DNA from: an uncultured Clostridium sp.
GTDB taxonomy: Bacteria; Bacillota; Clostridia; TANB77; CAG-508
Length of the DNA: 64,000 bases
Assembly (NCBI GenBank): GCA_948465565.1
Contig: CAOJXR010000005.1
Location: 1 to 64,000, forward strand
Reading direction: 5' to 3'
Shown here: one piece after another, positions 7,153 to 16,167 of the stretch
Numbering within the stretch: position 1 is the stretch's first letter
Layout: each line of letters begins with the position of its first letter
Translations under genes and position numbers: made by a program
The notes under the pieces: generated by a model
Seen by the model: the letters and a program-made list of their open reading frames with translations, nothing else
The model's database searches: none
Told to the model about the DNA's origin: nothing

Positions 7153-8145
7153 TTACCACCACATCTTAAAACCTTCATACTCATCATCGCCAAGCAAATG
7201 CTTAATCAACTTATACACTTCCAGACGAATTAAATACTCATAACTAACCTCTCTATCAAGTTTTTTATGTTTAATTTTAGTCTGCAATCTCAAATCAATC
7301 TCACGAGTTATCTGTTTTCTTGCACTATCCCTTATATAAGTAAAATTCAATCCTTCCTCAAAATCCTTCTCTGTAATCTGTTTCTTATTCAACATAGAAA
7401 AAATAAGTCTATCAGCAATAATAGGTTTAAAAATCTCAGCAATATCCAAACAAAGTGAAAATCTTCTCTCAGAAGGCTCATGTAAATAACTAATTGTAGG
7501 ATTAAGTTGAGTTTTATATATCTCACCCAAAACCCTAGTATAAATAATCGTATTAACATATGAAATCAAAGAATTTATAGCATTATCTGGCGGATTTTTA
7601 ACCCTTTTCTCAAAAGCAATATCCTGATTAATAATCACATTCCAAGAATCATAATAAACCTTCCTAATATTGCCTTCAATTCCCATAAGTTCTTGAACAT
7701 CATTGCATAATCCAATCTGCCTTCTTAAATATTCAATCTCCTTCATATACAAAGACACATCTTTGCCACGATTATTATAATAATTCAAATTTCTATAAAT
7801 ATTATATGACGCCGCATCAATAAAAGCTTTAGCAATCTTCAATCTCTTACTTGAGTCTGAATAGTTTTCAACTTGCTTAATCAAAAGCTTTCCAGAAACC
7901 AAAGCCTCTTTAGGATAATATGTACCAGTATAAAAACCATAATAGTTAAAAAAATGAACACTAATTCCAAACTGACACAAAAAATTTAACAAATTAGTAT
8001 TAAAATCAAATTCTGTCATAACATAAATATCATCAACTCTCTCAACAGGAATACTCTTTTTCGTACCATCCTTATACACAATTTCCAACGTATTATCTTT
8101 CCTCTGCAATCTACCACTATTATATAAATAATATGACTGTTTCAT
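7153..8145 (-). CDS. cas1: Cas1, CRISPR integrase
   Basis: A 330-residue Cas1, the metal-dependent integrase of spacer acquisition. The N-terminal beta domain covers about 90 residues. In the helical domain the three metal ligands are visible: Glu in MGIEGNIRKVYY (about residue 145), His in LHEPSERRF (about 222), and Asp in LDIAEIFKP (about 235). It is preceded by GAGGTG and sits between cas4 and cas2, the standard type I-B order. Confidence 0.97.
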   Translation of the reverse strand: MKQSYYLYNSGRLQRKDNTLEIVYKDGTKKSIPVERVDDIYVMTEFDFNTNLLNFLCQFGISVHFFNYYGFYTGTYYPKEALVSGKLLIKQVENYSDSSKRLKIAKAFIDAASYNIYRNLNYYNNRGKDVSLYMKEIEYLRRQIGLCNDVQELMGIEGNIRKVYYDSWNVIINQDIAFEKRVKNPPDNAINSLISYVNTIIYTRVLGEIYKTQLNPTISYLHEPSERRFSLCLDIAEIFKPIIADRLIFSMLNKKQITEKDFEEGLNFTYIRDSARKQITREIDLRLQTKIKHKKLDREVSYEYLIRLEVYKLIKHLLGDDEYEGFKMWW

Positions 8146-8156
8146 CTCTCAACACC

Positions 8157-8645
8157 TCACACATAACACAAATCAAAATAAGCACATTTCTTGCAAATTT
8201 TAGAGTTCTTAACCCCTATAGGCTTATCCATTTTAGCTATTTCTTCAATATTTTTTATAACATTCTCTAACACATCTCTATCTCCATCCTCCAGCATAAC
8301 AATCTTCTTCTCTCTCAAAAGCGGAAAATCAATCTCTGCACTTATATCCTTTACACCCTTCTGTTCCAAATAATACATATAATACTTAAGTTGCCATATC
8401 CCCGCTTCTTCAATAGCCTTCGTCTTCTTAATTTCATGCAACACAGCCTTATCTCCAATAAAATCAACATTTATCGTATCATCAATTAAAACTCCCTTAT
8501 CTTCTCTATCATAAGAAGTCTCATCAAGTATTTTACCAATACTCACAAGTTCACTATTCTGTTCCATACCAATCTGGTTCAAAAAATACCATAACTTTCT
8601 CTCACACACAAAATAATAATACACCATAATTCCAGTAATCTTCAT
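8157..8645 (-). CDS. cas4: Cas4, Fe-S exonuclease of spacer processing
   Basis: A 162-residue Cas4 of the RecB nuclease fold, which trims and selects prespacers by PAM. The N-terminal Cys in CERKLWYF and the C-terminal cluster KICKKCAYFDLC provide the four cysteines for the iron-sulfur cluster. DFIGDKAVLHEIKKTK matches the nuclease D and E-x-K motifs. It lies 11 bp upstream of cas1 and is probably co-translated with it. Confidence 0.95.
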   Translation of the reverse strand: MKITGIMVYYYFVCERKLWYFLNQIGMEQNSELVSIGKILDETSYDREDKGVLIDDTINVDFIGDKAVLHEIKKTKAIEEAGIWQLKYYMYYLEQKGVKDISAEIDFPLLREKKIVMLEDGDRDVLENVIKNIEEIAKMDKPIGVKNSKICKKCAYFDLCYV

Positions 8646-8708
8646 CCTTCAATTCACCTCTTTTACCATACCCAATGCAACTTATCTCACTCCATAAATA
8701 AAATTATC

Positions 8709-10928
8709 TCAAAACTCTCTCAACTCAATCTCGTATCCTTCATCTTTCTTTATTAGTAGTCCAACATTTTTATCATACTTACAATCCACAATATATTTTC
8801 CTTTAATCGCTTTAACAGCCTCAAATTTTTGTAACTGATCTCCAAGTCTCCTTATATTAGCTGCAGGAATAGATATAAACAAATTCTCAATCTTTCTTTT
8901 AAGCTCAGCCTTCTTCTCCACATTCTTCTCTTTTTTATATTCATCAATCAATTTACTATTATCATCAAATACAGACCTTGGAATAACATCAATATTATCA
9001 ATATTTCTAAACATTCGTTGAGCTTCTTTCTTACTAGAATCATAATCAACAATATTATCTAAAAATTTAAAGGACTCTTTAAATTTCTCATAAAATTTTG
9101 TTTTCTCAATCCTTTCCCTAGAATATAACTTCTTAACAAGCTCAATTTTAACACCTTCGCTCAAAAACTCATTATCAAAGCCTTTGTCCTCACCTTCTCC
9201 TTTAAGTAATTTCAAACTTATCTCATGTATATCCTTATCATATATTGCTGTAAGCCCACTCAAATTCTCTGTATATATCCTTATATTAGCATCATCCCCT
9301 GTATACTCTCTCTTCCTATAACATCTTCCCATTCTCTGAAACAAACTATCCAAAGTAGACATCTCAGTGTACAAAACATCAAAATCAATATCCAAAGAGG
9401 CCTCCACAATCTGAGTAGTAATCCAAATTCCAGATTCCCCTTCAGTCTCAGAAAACTCCTTAATCATTCTTTCCTTTTCCACTCTATCCTCTTGTAAAAA
9501 TCTCGAATGAAGAACATTTACATTATTAGCCCCTATATTTTCAAGCACTTTATACATTTCTAAAGCCTTATTTACAGTATTAACAATAACTAAAACTTTC
9601 TTCTCCTTCGCCATTTCGCACATTTCATCAATATCTTCTAAAATTCCAGTATCCAATAGCTTAATCTTATGTCTATCCATCTTCTTCGTATACTCACCGT
9701 ATTCATATTTAATCCCCATCTCCTCAAGCTTATCAGTATATATACTAGGCAAAGTCGCAGTCATAACCATAAATTTTCCATTAATCTTATAAATCATCTC
9801 AAGTCCCTTCAAAATAATCGCAACCATCTCTGGAGAATATGCCTGAATCTCATCAATAATCACCTTCGAATAACTCAATGTCGCATACATTTTCTCATAA
9901 CCCCTATACTTAAAAACAAAAGGAAAAATCTGGTCAACAGTACATGCAGTTATCTTATTATACAAATTCCTAGCTTCATCTATCTTATCCATTTCATTTT
10001 GAATATCAGACTTATTCTCCAAATAATCAAAAGCACTAGAATGCAACAAACCGACATGTTTATATCCAATCTCTTTACACTCTCTAATCCTATCAAAAAT
10101 CGCATTAATGCTAATTCTCAATGGCAATGTAAAAAATGTTTTATCAGCACCACTCCATATCAAACCAGCCTCAGTCTTTCCAACACCAGTAGAACCAATA
10201 ACAACCAAGTTCTCATCTTGTCTATCTTCGCAAAATGCCTGTAAATCATTTAAATCAGACTTTCTCCTTTCTCTCAAAAACTTCTTTACAAATATTTGTA
10301 CTTCCTCTTCAGTATCATCCTCAATATCAAGCTCAGCAGAACTAGAATGATCCAACCTATGTAATAGCCCCTTCATCATACAATAATCATTATACAATCT
10401 ATGACCTTCTGTAATTCTTGCCTGTCCCTCAACTAACCTCAAATAAAAAGTCTTAAGCTCACCTATTTCTATTCCCAATTCAAACTTTATCATTTCCAAA
10501 TTAGGCTTAATATCTTCCTCAATAACTTTCTTCAATATCTCTCTATCTACATTAGAAATATCCCTTTCATGATGATAATAAATAGCTTGATAAACCAAAG
10601 TTCTCTCATCCTCAGTCATTTCATATAACTTATTAGGAATAAAAGCAGGAGAAATCTGTTCATGTTTAAGTAATTCATTCGAAAACTTTGTCTCAATCAA
10701 TGGCTCCTTTAACTTTTTTCTTATCATATTTTGAAAACCCGAAAAAACTTTCCCAGCATCATGATAAAGACAAATTATCCTCATCAACTCCCAAAATCTA
10801 TTCTCTTCAATATCAACTACCTTAATAATCTTACTACCATATTTATTTTTCAAAATTTCTAAATTCTTTAGCAACTTATCCGAATGTTCCCTTATACTCT
10901 GCTTCGGATCTGATTTAGCATAATACAT
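8709..10928 (-). CDS. cas3: Cas3, HD nuclease-helicase
   Basis: A 739-residue Cas3 that shreds DNA after Cascade has opened it. The HD nuclease domain is N-terminal (REHSDKLLKN; LYHDAGKVFSGFQ near residue 80). The helicase follows: Walker A STGVGKTEAGL, DEAH-like box IIDEIQAYSPEM, VMTATLP, and QRMGRCYRKRE as motif VI. The start at 10928 was chosen because a GGAGGAG site precedes it; an upstream extension to 10991 would run into cas5. All catalytic motifs look intact, so interference should work. Confidence 0.95.
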   Translation of the reverse strand: MYYAKSDPKQSIREHSDKLLKNLEILKNKYGSKIIKVVDIEENRFWELMRIICLYHDAGKVFSGFQNMIRKKLKEPLIETKFSNELLKHEQISPAFIPNKLYEMTEDERTLVYQAIYYHHERDISNVDREILKKVIEEDIKPNLEMIKFELGIEIGELKTFYLRLVEGQARITEGHRLYNDYCMMKGLLHRLDHSSSAELDIEDDTEEEVQIFVKKFLRERRKSDLNDLQAFCEDRQDENLVVIGSTGVGKTEAGLIWSGADKTFFTLPLRISINAIFDRIRECKEIGYKHVGLLHSSAFDYLENKSDIQNEMDKIDEARNLYNKITACTVDQIFPFVFKYRGYEKMYATLSYSKVIIDEIQAYSPEMVAIILKGLEMIYKINGKFMVMTATLPSIYTDKLEEMGIKYEYGEYTKKMDRHKIKLLDTGILEDIDEMCEMAKEKKVLVIVNTVNKALEMYKVLENIGANNVNVLHSRFLQEDRVEKERMIKEFSETEGESGIWITTQIVEASLDIDFDVLYTEMSTLDSLFQRMGRCYRKREYTGDDANIRIYTENLSGLTAIYDKDIHEISLKLLKGEGEDKGFDNEFLSEGVKIELVKKLYSRERIEKTKFYEKFKESFKFLDNIVDYDSSKKEAQRMFRNIDNIDVIPRSVFDDNSKLIDEYKKEKNVEKKAELKRKIENLFISIPAANIRRLGDQLQKFEAVKAIKGKYIVDCKYDKNVGLLIKKDEGYEIELREF

Positions 10929-10987
10929 ATAATTCTCCTCCTCCAAAATCATTTTCCCTACATCTCTTAATATACAAGAAACCACAC

Positions 10988-11653
10988 TCATATTAAGTGT
11001 GGTAATTCTTGACTATAAAAATATATTTGGTCTCCATCCTCATCAATCAGTGCAAAATATACACCCATATTAGTACTCTTCTCTACATATTTAACATTAA
11101 CCTTATTCCAATACCTCAAATCATTCTTAATTTTATATGTAGTATTCAATCTATAACTTATTCCACTAACTCCTGCATCAATCCACTCAGGAATATATGC
11201 ACTATTTACAACATCCACTTCTTCCTCTTCACTAACATCACCAAGAATCTTAATACTGTCAACTCTAACCAAATCCTCATTTCTTCCCAAAGTAAACGTC
11301 TCAACTCCATTAACAATATTATTATAAATTTTTTCTATAATCTCATCCTCAGCTTGAACGTGAATAATTAAATGAACACCCAACAATTGATGCACATTTC
11401 TAGGCATAGAAGTAACCTTATCCTTACCTTTATACATTCTCAAATTTTGATAATTACTAAAAATACTCTCATAATCACCTTGAACAGACACATTCATAGG
11501 AAAATACTCACCAGACTCAGCCTGCAAAATTTTATGAAACATCCCAATAATAGTAGAATACGGTGGCAAAGGATATGTTTCTGCAACCTTAGTTGCAAAA
11601 GGCTTCTTATAACATGCAGTCTCTTGATACAACTTAAGTTTTAAAATCTTCAT
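10988..11653 (-). CDS. cas5: Cas5, Cascade subunit (type I-B)
   Basis: A 221-residue Cas5, which caps the crRNA 5' handle in Cascade. The N-terminal RAMP fold is recognisable from LKLYQETACYKKPF then ETYPLPPYSTIIGM, a typical Cas5b pattern. The start at 11653 (MKILKLKL) follows AAAGGATTGGGG. It lies between cas7 and cas3, 20 bp after cas7. Confidence 0.93.
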   Translation of the reverse strand: MKILKLKLYQETACYKKPFATKVAETYPLPPYSTIIGMFHKILQAESGEYFPMNVSVQGDYESIFSNYQNLRMYKGKDKVTSMPRNVHQLLGVHLIIHVQAEDEIIEKIYNNIVNGVETFTLGRNEDLVRVDSIKILGDVSEEEEVDVVNSAYIPEWIDAGVSGISYRLNTTYKIKNDLRYWNKVNVKYVEKSTNMGVYFALIDEDGDQIYFYSQELPHLI

Positions 11654-11672
11654 TAACCCCAATCCTTTCTAT

Positions 11673-12584
11673 TTAGGATTTATAATACTCAGCCACTTTC
11701 ACTTTTAAATCTTTAAAGAAATCCTCTATATTAGATACTTTACCATCAAATACTTTCTCTATCTCTTCCTCATTTTTAAAAGAATTTTTAAGAACACCAA
11801 CATTTGTATCATCAAAAATTGAATTATCACCAATAGTCAAAGTAGCTGTATCTTTCAACATATCAGTATCCAATGCAAACTCGCCATCTTTTCCATTAAG
11901 TTTAATTCTGCCCAAATAGAAAGGTGAATTTAAATCATACATTCCACCAATTACAAAAACTGGACTCAAATTTTCTTCTCTACCTCTAATATCTCTATTT
12001 AAAATCTTAACAACATCTAATAATTGATGAACTCTCTTAACTTTCTCATCATTTGAAATCTCTACACTACCATCAACACCAATCTTCTCTAAATCAATTG
12101 TAATCGTATATGTATAATAACTTAAATGTTGTTCAATATTAGCAAGGTTAGGAAATTCAGGAATTCTATCAGCCAATCCCTTATTGTTTAATAATTCAAT
12201 ATCACTCTTATATTCTTCTAATGAAATAGCATTACTCAATCTAACAGCAGCGCTTCTTATATTAGAACCTCCATCTTTACCATCGCCACTTCCTTTAACT
12301 GTCTTCATATATCCAAAAAGATCCATTTCTTCAGAATCTTTTATTGTTAAATCATCTCTAAACTGAACTGTTCCTTTAGACTTATCTACAACTTCCAAAT
12401 TCCAGCCAAACATCTTATTAGCAATTCTAACAATATCATATCTCAAAGCCTGTCTTGAAGCAAAAGTATAAACATTACCATCACCTCTTGTAAGCTTCTT
12501 TAATTCTGAAATATTTCCAATACCTTCTCCATAGTTCAAACTCTGAGCCTTAAAAATCATTGTCATTGACAAACCTTTTTTCAT
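11673..12584 (-). CDS. cas7: Cas7, Cascade backbone (Cst2/DevR-like)
   Basis: A 303-residue Cas7 that polymerises along the crRNA spacer. TRGDGNVYTFASRQALRYDI near residues 30-50 is the type I-B Cst2/DevR signature. A Gly-rich stretch (KGSGDGKDGGSN) near residue 100 may be part of the thumb loop. The start at 12584 follows GGAGGT by five bases; the upstream ATG is part of that ribosome site. Confidence 0.95.
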   Translation of the reverse strand: MKKGLSMTMIFKAQSLNYGEGIGNISELKKLTRGDGNVYTFASRQALRYDIVRIANKMFGWNLEVVDKSKGTVQFRDDLTIKDSEEMDLFGYMKTVKGSGDGKDGGSNIRSAAVRLSNAISLEEYKSDIELLNNKGLADRIPEFPNLANIEQHLSYYTYTITIDLEKIGVDGSVEISNDEKVKRVHQLLDVVKILNRDIRGREENLSPVFVIGGMYDLNSPFYLGRIKLNGKDGEFALDTDMLKDTATLTIGDNSIFDDTNVGVLKNSFKNEEEIEKVFDGKVSNIEDFFKDLKVKVAEYYKS

Positions 12585-12611
12585 ACTAACCTCCATAATT
12601 TAATTAATTTT

Positions 12612-14474
12612 TTATTTCTCTTCTTCATCTGTATCTTCATCATTCTTCTTTTTATCTTGATATCTATTTGAAATCAAACCAGACAAAAAGCTATGTCCTA
12701 CTGCTTCAAAATCTAATCCTTCTTCACTCATAGCATCTAAAAACGGAACAGGCACACCCTTTTTTAATTCCGCATGTATTCTAACTACAATATCCATAAA
12801 ATCTCCAACATTACCTGTCTTAATGCTATTTAACATCTTATATACATACCCATTTATTTTATTTTCTTTCTTTTGTTCTAACAAATCCATGTGCATCTCT
12901 ACACCCAAATTATACAAAGTATATAATTTAGAAGTATTTTTCTTAATCTGCTCTTTTTTATCCATCACATCATCCTCCTTTTTTAAATCATTCAAAATAC
13001 TTCTTGCCATTGAAACAAAAAACGAATCTGTAGCAATATCTTCAGCATTTGAAGTAGTCATCACCATTCTAAGTCTATCATTAATAACGTATTTCATATC
13101 CTTATTTTTCAAAATATAATCAACTACCTGCATCTTATATCTATAATCTCTCATTCTGGAAATAGATCTCTTAGAATACTGACTAAAAAATTCTGCAACA
13201 TGCTTTCTAATATTAAAATACTCAATTCTGCTATACGCTCCATATTCTGTATCAAACTCAACAACAAAAATATTCTGTAACTGCCACTTACTTATCTTTA
13301 CATCCTGTCCCACAATATCTAAGATCATCTGAGCAAATACATTCTTAGTCCTATTCTCATATCTAGAATTATTCTGAAAACTATTATTAATTTTAAGCAA
13401 ATCATCAACACAAGTATCATAATTAACAAAATTTAATACAGGCTTTTCCTTATACTCCCCACTATCTTTCACAATTTTTCTAATATTAGAAACACCAGCA
13501 GGAATACAAAACAAAATCAACTTACACACATCGCAAATTGGAAACTTAACATTTTGGTTCCAAAAGAAATTTCTAGCATTATCATTACTAATCGCAAGAG
13601 GAACAAAATTACTTTCAGAATAATTACTTGTCAATCCAAAATCATTCTCACACATGCAACAATGCTGTAATACGTTTTCATTCAAATAACTCTTGATATC
13701 ATCAATAGTTTTATTCTTATCAATATACGATTTCTTAATTTTCTCATAAACTTTCTCAATATCTTTAGTAATTCTCTTACTCTCTAATCTCTTCTTCAAT
13801 TCCTTATCAAGTTCTTCTAAATTAAACTCTCCATCAACAATATCATGTAAAAATCCAGTCTCAACAATATTACTAACATAGTCAATATACATAACCTCTT
13901 GTTGTTCCTCATAAGACAGAGCAGTCTTAACAACATTAAGGAATGACGGTTGGCCGTAATAAGTATTACTCAAAATACTTTTAAACAAATTTAATGTTAA
14001 TCTCCTATTTATCTTCTCATTACCAATTCCATCAAATAAAGCTTGTCTAATCTGTTCTATACCTTCTCTACTATCTTCTTTATCAAGCTTATCATAGGCT
14101 TCTTTCATACTGTCATAAATTTGCTCATCAATTTTCTTAATCTTGTCCAATTGTTTTTTAATTACATCTTTAATATATTTTTTATTTGCTTTTACTGCAT
14201 CCTTTACTGCCTTATCATCCGCCCTCTCTATATTCTCAAGCAAATAACTAAAATAATTTTCCGTTCTCTCTTTAACACTCTTAGCAACATCATATCTATC
14301 AAAAAAATAATTAAAATAGTATTCATCAAAATTCTTTAAATCATCTGTATCAAACTCAATATAATTATCTTTCTTCTCAATAACAGCACTTGCATTATTT
14401 TTATTCATTATTCTTAAAAAGCCTATAATACCTGCATTATAAAACCACTCACCAAGATATACCTTTACCTTCAA
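12612..14474 (-). CDS. cas8b: Cas8b1/Cst1, Cascade large subunit
   Basis: A 620-residue large subunit that recognises the PAM in type I-B. VYLGEWFYNAGIIGFLRIM at the N-terminus is the Cst1-type opening. A zinc-finger-like pair, CCMCEN near residue 275 and CDVCKL near 315, is kept. The C-terminus is acidic. The likely start is the TTG at 14474, seven bases after GGAGG; the GTG two codons earlier abuts the ribosome site. It follows cas6 by 18 bp. Confidence 0.93.
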   Translation of the reverse strand: MKVKVYLGEWFYNAGIIGFLRIMNKNNASAVIEKKDNYIEFDTDDLKNFDEYYFNYFFDRYDVAKSVKERTENYFSYLLENIERADDKAVKDAVKANKKYIKDVIKKQLDKIKKIDEQIYDSMKEAYDKLDKEDSREGIEQIRQALFDGIGNEKINRRLTLNLFKSILSNTYYGQPSFLNVVKTALSYEEQQEVMYIDYVSNIVETGFLHDIVDGEFNLEELDKELKKRLESKRITKDIEKVYEKIKKSYIDKNKTIDDIKSYLNENVLQHCCMCENDFGLTSNYSESNFVPLAISNDNARNFFWNQNVKFPICDVCKLILFCIPAGVSNIRKIVKDSGEYKEKPVLNFVNYDTCVDDLLKINNSFQNNSRYENRTKNVFAQMILDIVGQDVKISKWQLQNIFVVEFDTEYGAYSRIEYFNIRKHVAEFFSQYSKRSISRMRDYRYKMQVVDYILKNKDMKYVINDRLRMVMTTSNAEDIATDSFFVSMARSILNDLKKEDDVMDKKEQIKKNTSKLYTLYNLGVEMHMDLLEQKKENKINGYVYKMLNSIKTGNVGDFMDIVVRIHAELKKGVPVPFLDAMSEEGLDFEAVGHSFLSGLISNRYQDKKKNDEDTDEEEK

Positions 14475-14492
14475 ACTCACACCTCCAATCTA

Positions 14493-15206
14493 CTAAATTA
14501 TTTGAAACATACCAAAACCAGCAGAATGATTACTTCCCATTCCTGCTTTATACAAATATTCAAGTAACTCCCTATCACCACTAATTTTAAACGTTCCTGT
14601 AGAACACTCAAGCTGTTTTTCATAATATTTAACAATAATCTTCTTAGCACTTATTGGTGTTATACTAAACGTATCCACTATTGTCTCTGGAAAATCTGTT
14701 ATTTTCAACTGTTCTCTAATATTAACTCTAACAGTATCCTCAAACTCATCATCCGCATATGAAAAATAATAATCCTTATAATTTCTTCTGCTTCTAGCAC
14801 ACAAAGGAGATAAAAATTTTATAGTAACACTATCCTCCTCAATCTTCTTTTCTGGAACTATCTCAATATCTCGTAATACCCAAGAATTTCTATAAAGAGA
14901 AAACATCTTATTTCGTTGATGATTAAATGCATTATATAAAATAATCGCATCTTCATAATTTTGAACAGAAACTGTCAAATTAAAACACTTATCATTAACA
15001 ATAACTTTATCATCCTCAATCTTCATATTCTTAAAATATGTTGAAAATGTATATCCTTTAATAATAGTATCTCTTTCATTGTAAAACTTCTTATAAAATT
15101 CTGGATTATATTCAGACAAAGACAATTTGAAGAAACTCAAAATACTTTTTCTATATTGAATTGGTAACTCTGGATTCTCTAAATTAAAATACAACTTAAA
15201 TCTCAT
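14493..15206 (-). CDS. cas6: Cas6, crRNA-processing endoribonuclease
   Basis: A 237-residue Cas6 that cuts the precursor inside each repeat to leave the AUGUAAAU handle. The protein has two RAMP-like halves and the typical C-terminal glycine-rich loop AGMGSNHSAGFGMF. The ATG at 15206 follows GGAGGTG. It is the first gene of the cas operon and should also process the crRNA-like unit at 15835-15984. Confidence 0.95.
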   Translation of the reverse strand: MRFKLYFNLENPELPIQYRKSILSFFKLSLSEYNPEFYKKFYNERDTIIKGYTFSTYFKNMKIEDDKVIVNDKCFNLTVSVQNYEDAIILYNAFNHQRNKMFSLYRNSWVLRDIEIVPEKKIEEDSVTIKFLSPLCARSRRNYKDYYFSYADDEFEDTVRVNIREQLKITDFPETIVDTFSITPISAKKIIVKYYEKQLECSTGTFKISGDRELLEYLYKAGMGSNHSAGFGMFQII

Positions 15207-15254
15207 CTTCTCACCTCCATTTTATCTCAAATTCCTTTAATTCTATATTTTATA

Positions 15255-15283
15255 TTTTTAAATATTTTGTCATCTTTTGTCAA
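15255..15283 (-). promoter_or_regulatory. probable promoter proximal to cas6
   Basis: A perfect TTGACA (15278-15283) on the minus strand is followed 17 bp later by TAAAAA (15255-15260), a weak -10. It could drive the cas operon by itself, or add to transcription coming from the promoter at 15708-15734. Confidence 0.5.
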
Positions 15284-15339
15284 ATTCTATCATTATGGTT
15301 TTAAAAAGTAAAGCTTTCAAAAAACTTTTTATTATTTTC

Positions 15340-15366
15340 TTAAAGGAGATATATAATCTCCTTTAA
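15340..15366. other. perfect 11-bp hairpin between the small gene and cas6
   Basis: TTAAAGGAGAT (15340-15350) and ATCTCCTTTAA (15356-15366) enclose ATATA. It begins two bases after the stop codon of the 42-codon gene. Neither strand has a clean T run after it, so it may be an imperfect terminator, an mRNA-stabilising hairpin, or a protein site upstream of the cas promoter. Confidence 0.6.
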
Positions 15367-15368
15367 AC

Positions 15369-15497
15369 TCATTTCTTAGCTCTATTCCTTAATGTACTGG
15401 CTGCAACAGATTTTTGCTCATCAGGAACTTTTGGATCTCTCAGCTGTTTCGCTGCTTTTGTTGCTACTTCTTTAGAAGTCCTAATTTTATTTTTCAT
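15369..15497 (-). CDS. 42-residue conserved-type basic protein
   Basis: A small gene with a GAGAGGAG site 11 bases before its ATG. The product is basic and Ala/Lys-rich: RTSKEVATKAAKQLRDP in the first half, then SVAASTLRNRAKK. The VATKA..LRDP...KS.AAS.L pattern recurs in small unannotated proteins of many bacteria, as far as I recall, but I know no function. It lies behind a structured leader and immediately upstream of cas6 on the same strand, so it may be the first gene of the cas transcript. Confidence 0.7.
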   Translation of the reverse strand: MKNKIRTSKEVATKAAKQLRDPKVPDEQKSVAASTLRNRAKK

Positions 15498-15517
15498 AAT
15501 CCTAATATCTCCTCTCT

Positions 15518-15641
15518 AAGAGCCATTTCATATGATACAGCTATTTACAAAACTTAAATTTTAGTCTATAATATTAGTGTATAATATGCTACAAATATTT
15601 TATACACTAACAAGGGGCTGTATTTCTACAATATGGCTCTT
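15518..15641 (-). ncRNA. nested RNA structure in the leader of the 42-codon gene
   Basis: Three nested inverted repeats enclose each other: AAGAGCCAT/ATGGCTCTT (15518-15526 with 15633-15641), ATACAGC/GCTGTAT (15535-15541 with 15617-15623), and TTAGTGTATAA/TTATACACTAA (15574-15584 with 15600-15610). The closing stem ends two bases before the ribosome binding region, so the fold could control translation or transcription. No known riboswitch class was recognised. Confidence 0.6.
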
Positions 15642-15707
15642 TTGGTTTCTTTAAAACAACTAACTCTTAAAAGTTGCAATCTTAATTATTATTAAGCTCA
15701 TGTAAAT

Positions 15708-15734
15708 ATTATACTTATTTTTTATGTTTGTCAA
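15708..15734 (-). promoter_or_regulatory. minus-strand promoter toward the 42-codon gene and cas6
   Basis: TTGACA (15729-15734) and TATAAT (15708-15713), both perfect, are 15 bp apart, shorter than the usual 17. The long 5' leader then carries the nested structure. The 46-bp palindrome starts eight bases upstream of the -35 box. Confidence 0.65.
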
Positions 15735-15742
15735 TAGTCCGA

Positions 15743-15788
15743 TTATAGTTAATATAATATCCACTAGTGGATATTATATTAACTATAA
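15743..15788. promoter_or_regulatory. perfect 46-bp palindrome between divergent promoters
   Basis: Twenty-three bases are mirrored without a loop around CCACTAGTGG (15761-15770). It lies between the minus-strand promoter (15708-15734) and the plus-strand promoter (15802-15830). On both strands the centre reads CCA followed by CTAGTGGATATTATAT, which matches the first pseudo-spacer of the crRNA-like RNA. It may be a Cascade-crRNA target, a dimeric repressor site, or both. Confidence 0.85.
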
Positions 15789-15801
15789 CGTAGTATATTA
15801 A

Positions 15802-15830
15802 TTGACAAAACGCATAGTATAAAGTATAAT
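15802..15830 (+). promoter_or_regulatory. consensus promoter of the crRNA-like transcript
   Basis: TTGACA (15802-15807), 17 bp, TATAAT (15825-15830): a full consensus promoter. Transcription should start near 15837, inside the first degenerate repeat. Confidence 0.85.
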
Positions 15831-15834
15831 TTGT

Positions 15835-15984
15835 TCATTATATAAATTATATTAGAATGTAAATCTAGTTGGATATTATATGGTAAACTTTTATCTAAGT
15901 ATAGTAGAATGTAAATCGAATTGATAAAATTGAAATATTAGCCCATTATTTTGAGTAGTTATTTAAGTATAGCAAAATGTAAAT
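15835..15984 (+). ncRNA. crRNA-like RNA: three degenerate CRISPR repeats, two pseudo-spacers
   Basis: Pseudo-repeats end at 15864, 15916 and 15984, each with an intact AATGTAAAT end that yields the crRNA handle. The first keeps the last 16 bases exactly, the second has about seven mismatches, and the third (15955-15984) has five. Pseudo-spacer 1 is short (15865-15886, 22 nt); pseudo-spacer 2 is 38 nt (15917-15954). It has its own consensus promoter and no leader. This layout is that of CreA/CreR regulatory crRNA-like RNAs rather than of an ordinary array. Pseudo-spacer 1 matches the palindrome upstream. It runs without a gap into the tRNA-like gene. Confidence 0.75.
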
Positions 15985-16058
<74 letters not shown>

Positions 16059-16133
16059 CACTATAAAACTTTGTAAAAATGATAAAACTGTATAAAATAC
16101 TTAAAATTAGTCATATAAAATTTTACATTATAT

Positions 16134-16162
16134 TTGACAATTTCAAATATTTCAAATATAAT
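16134..16162 (+). promoter_or_regulatory. promoter of the type I antitoxin RNA
   Basis: TTGACA (16134-16139), 17 bp, TATAAT (16157-16162): a perfect consensus on the plus strand, giving a start near 16168. Confidence 0.85.
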
Positions 16163-16167
16163 AAAAA

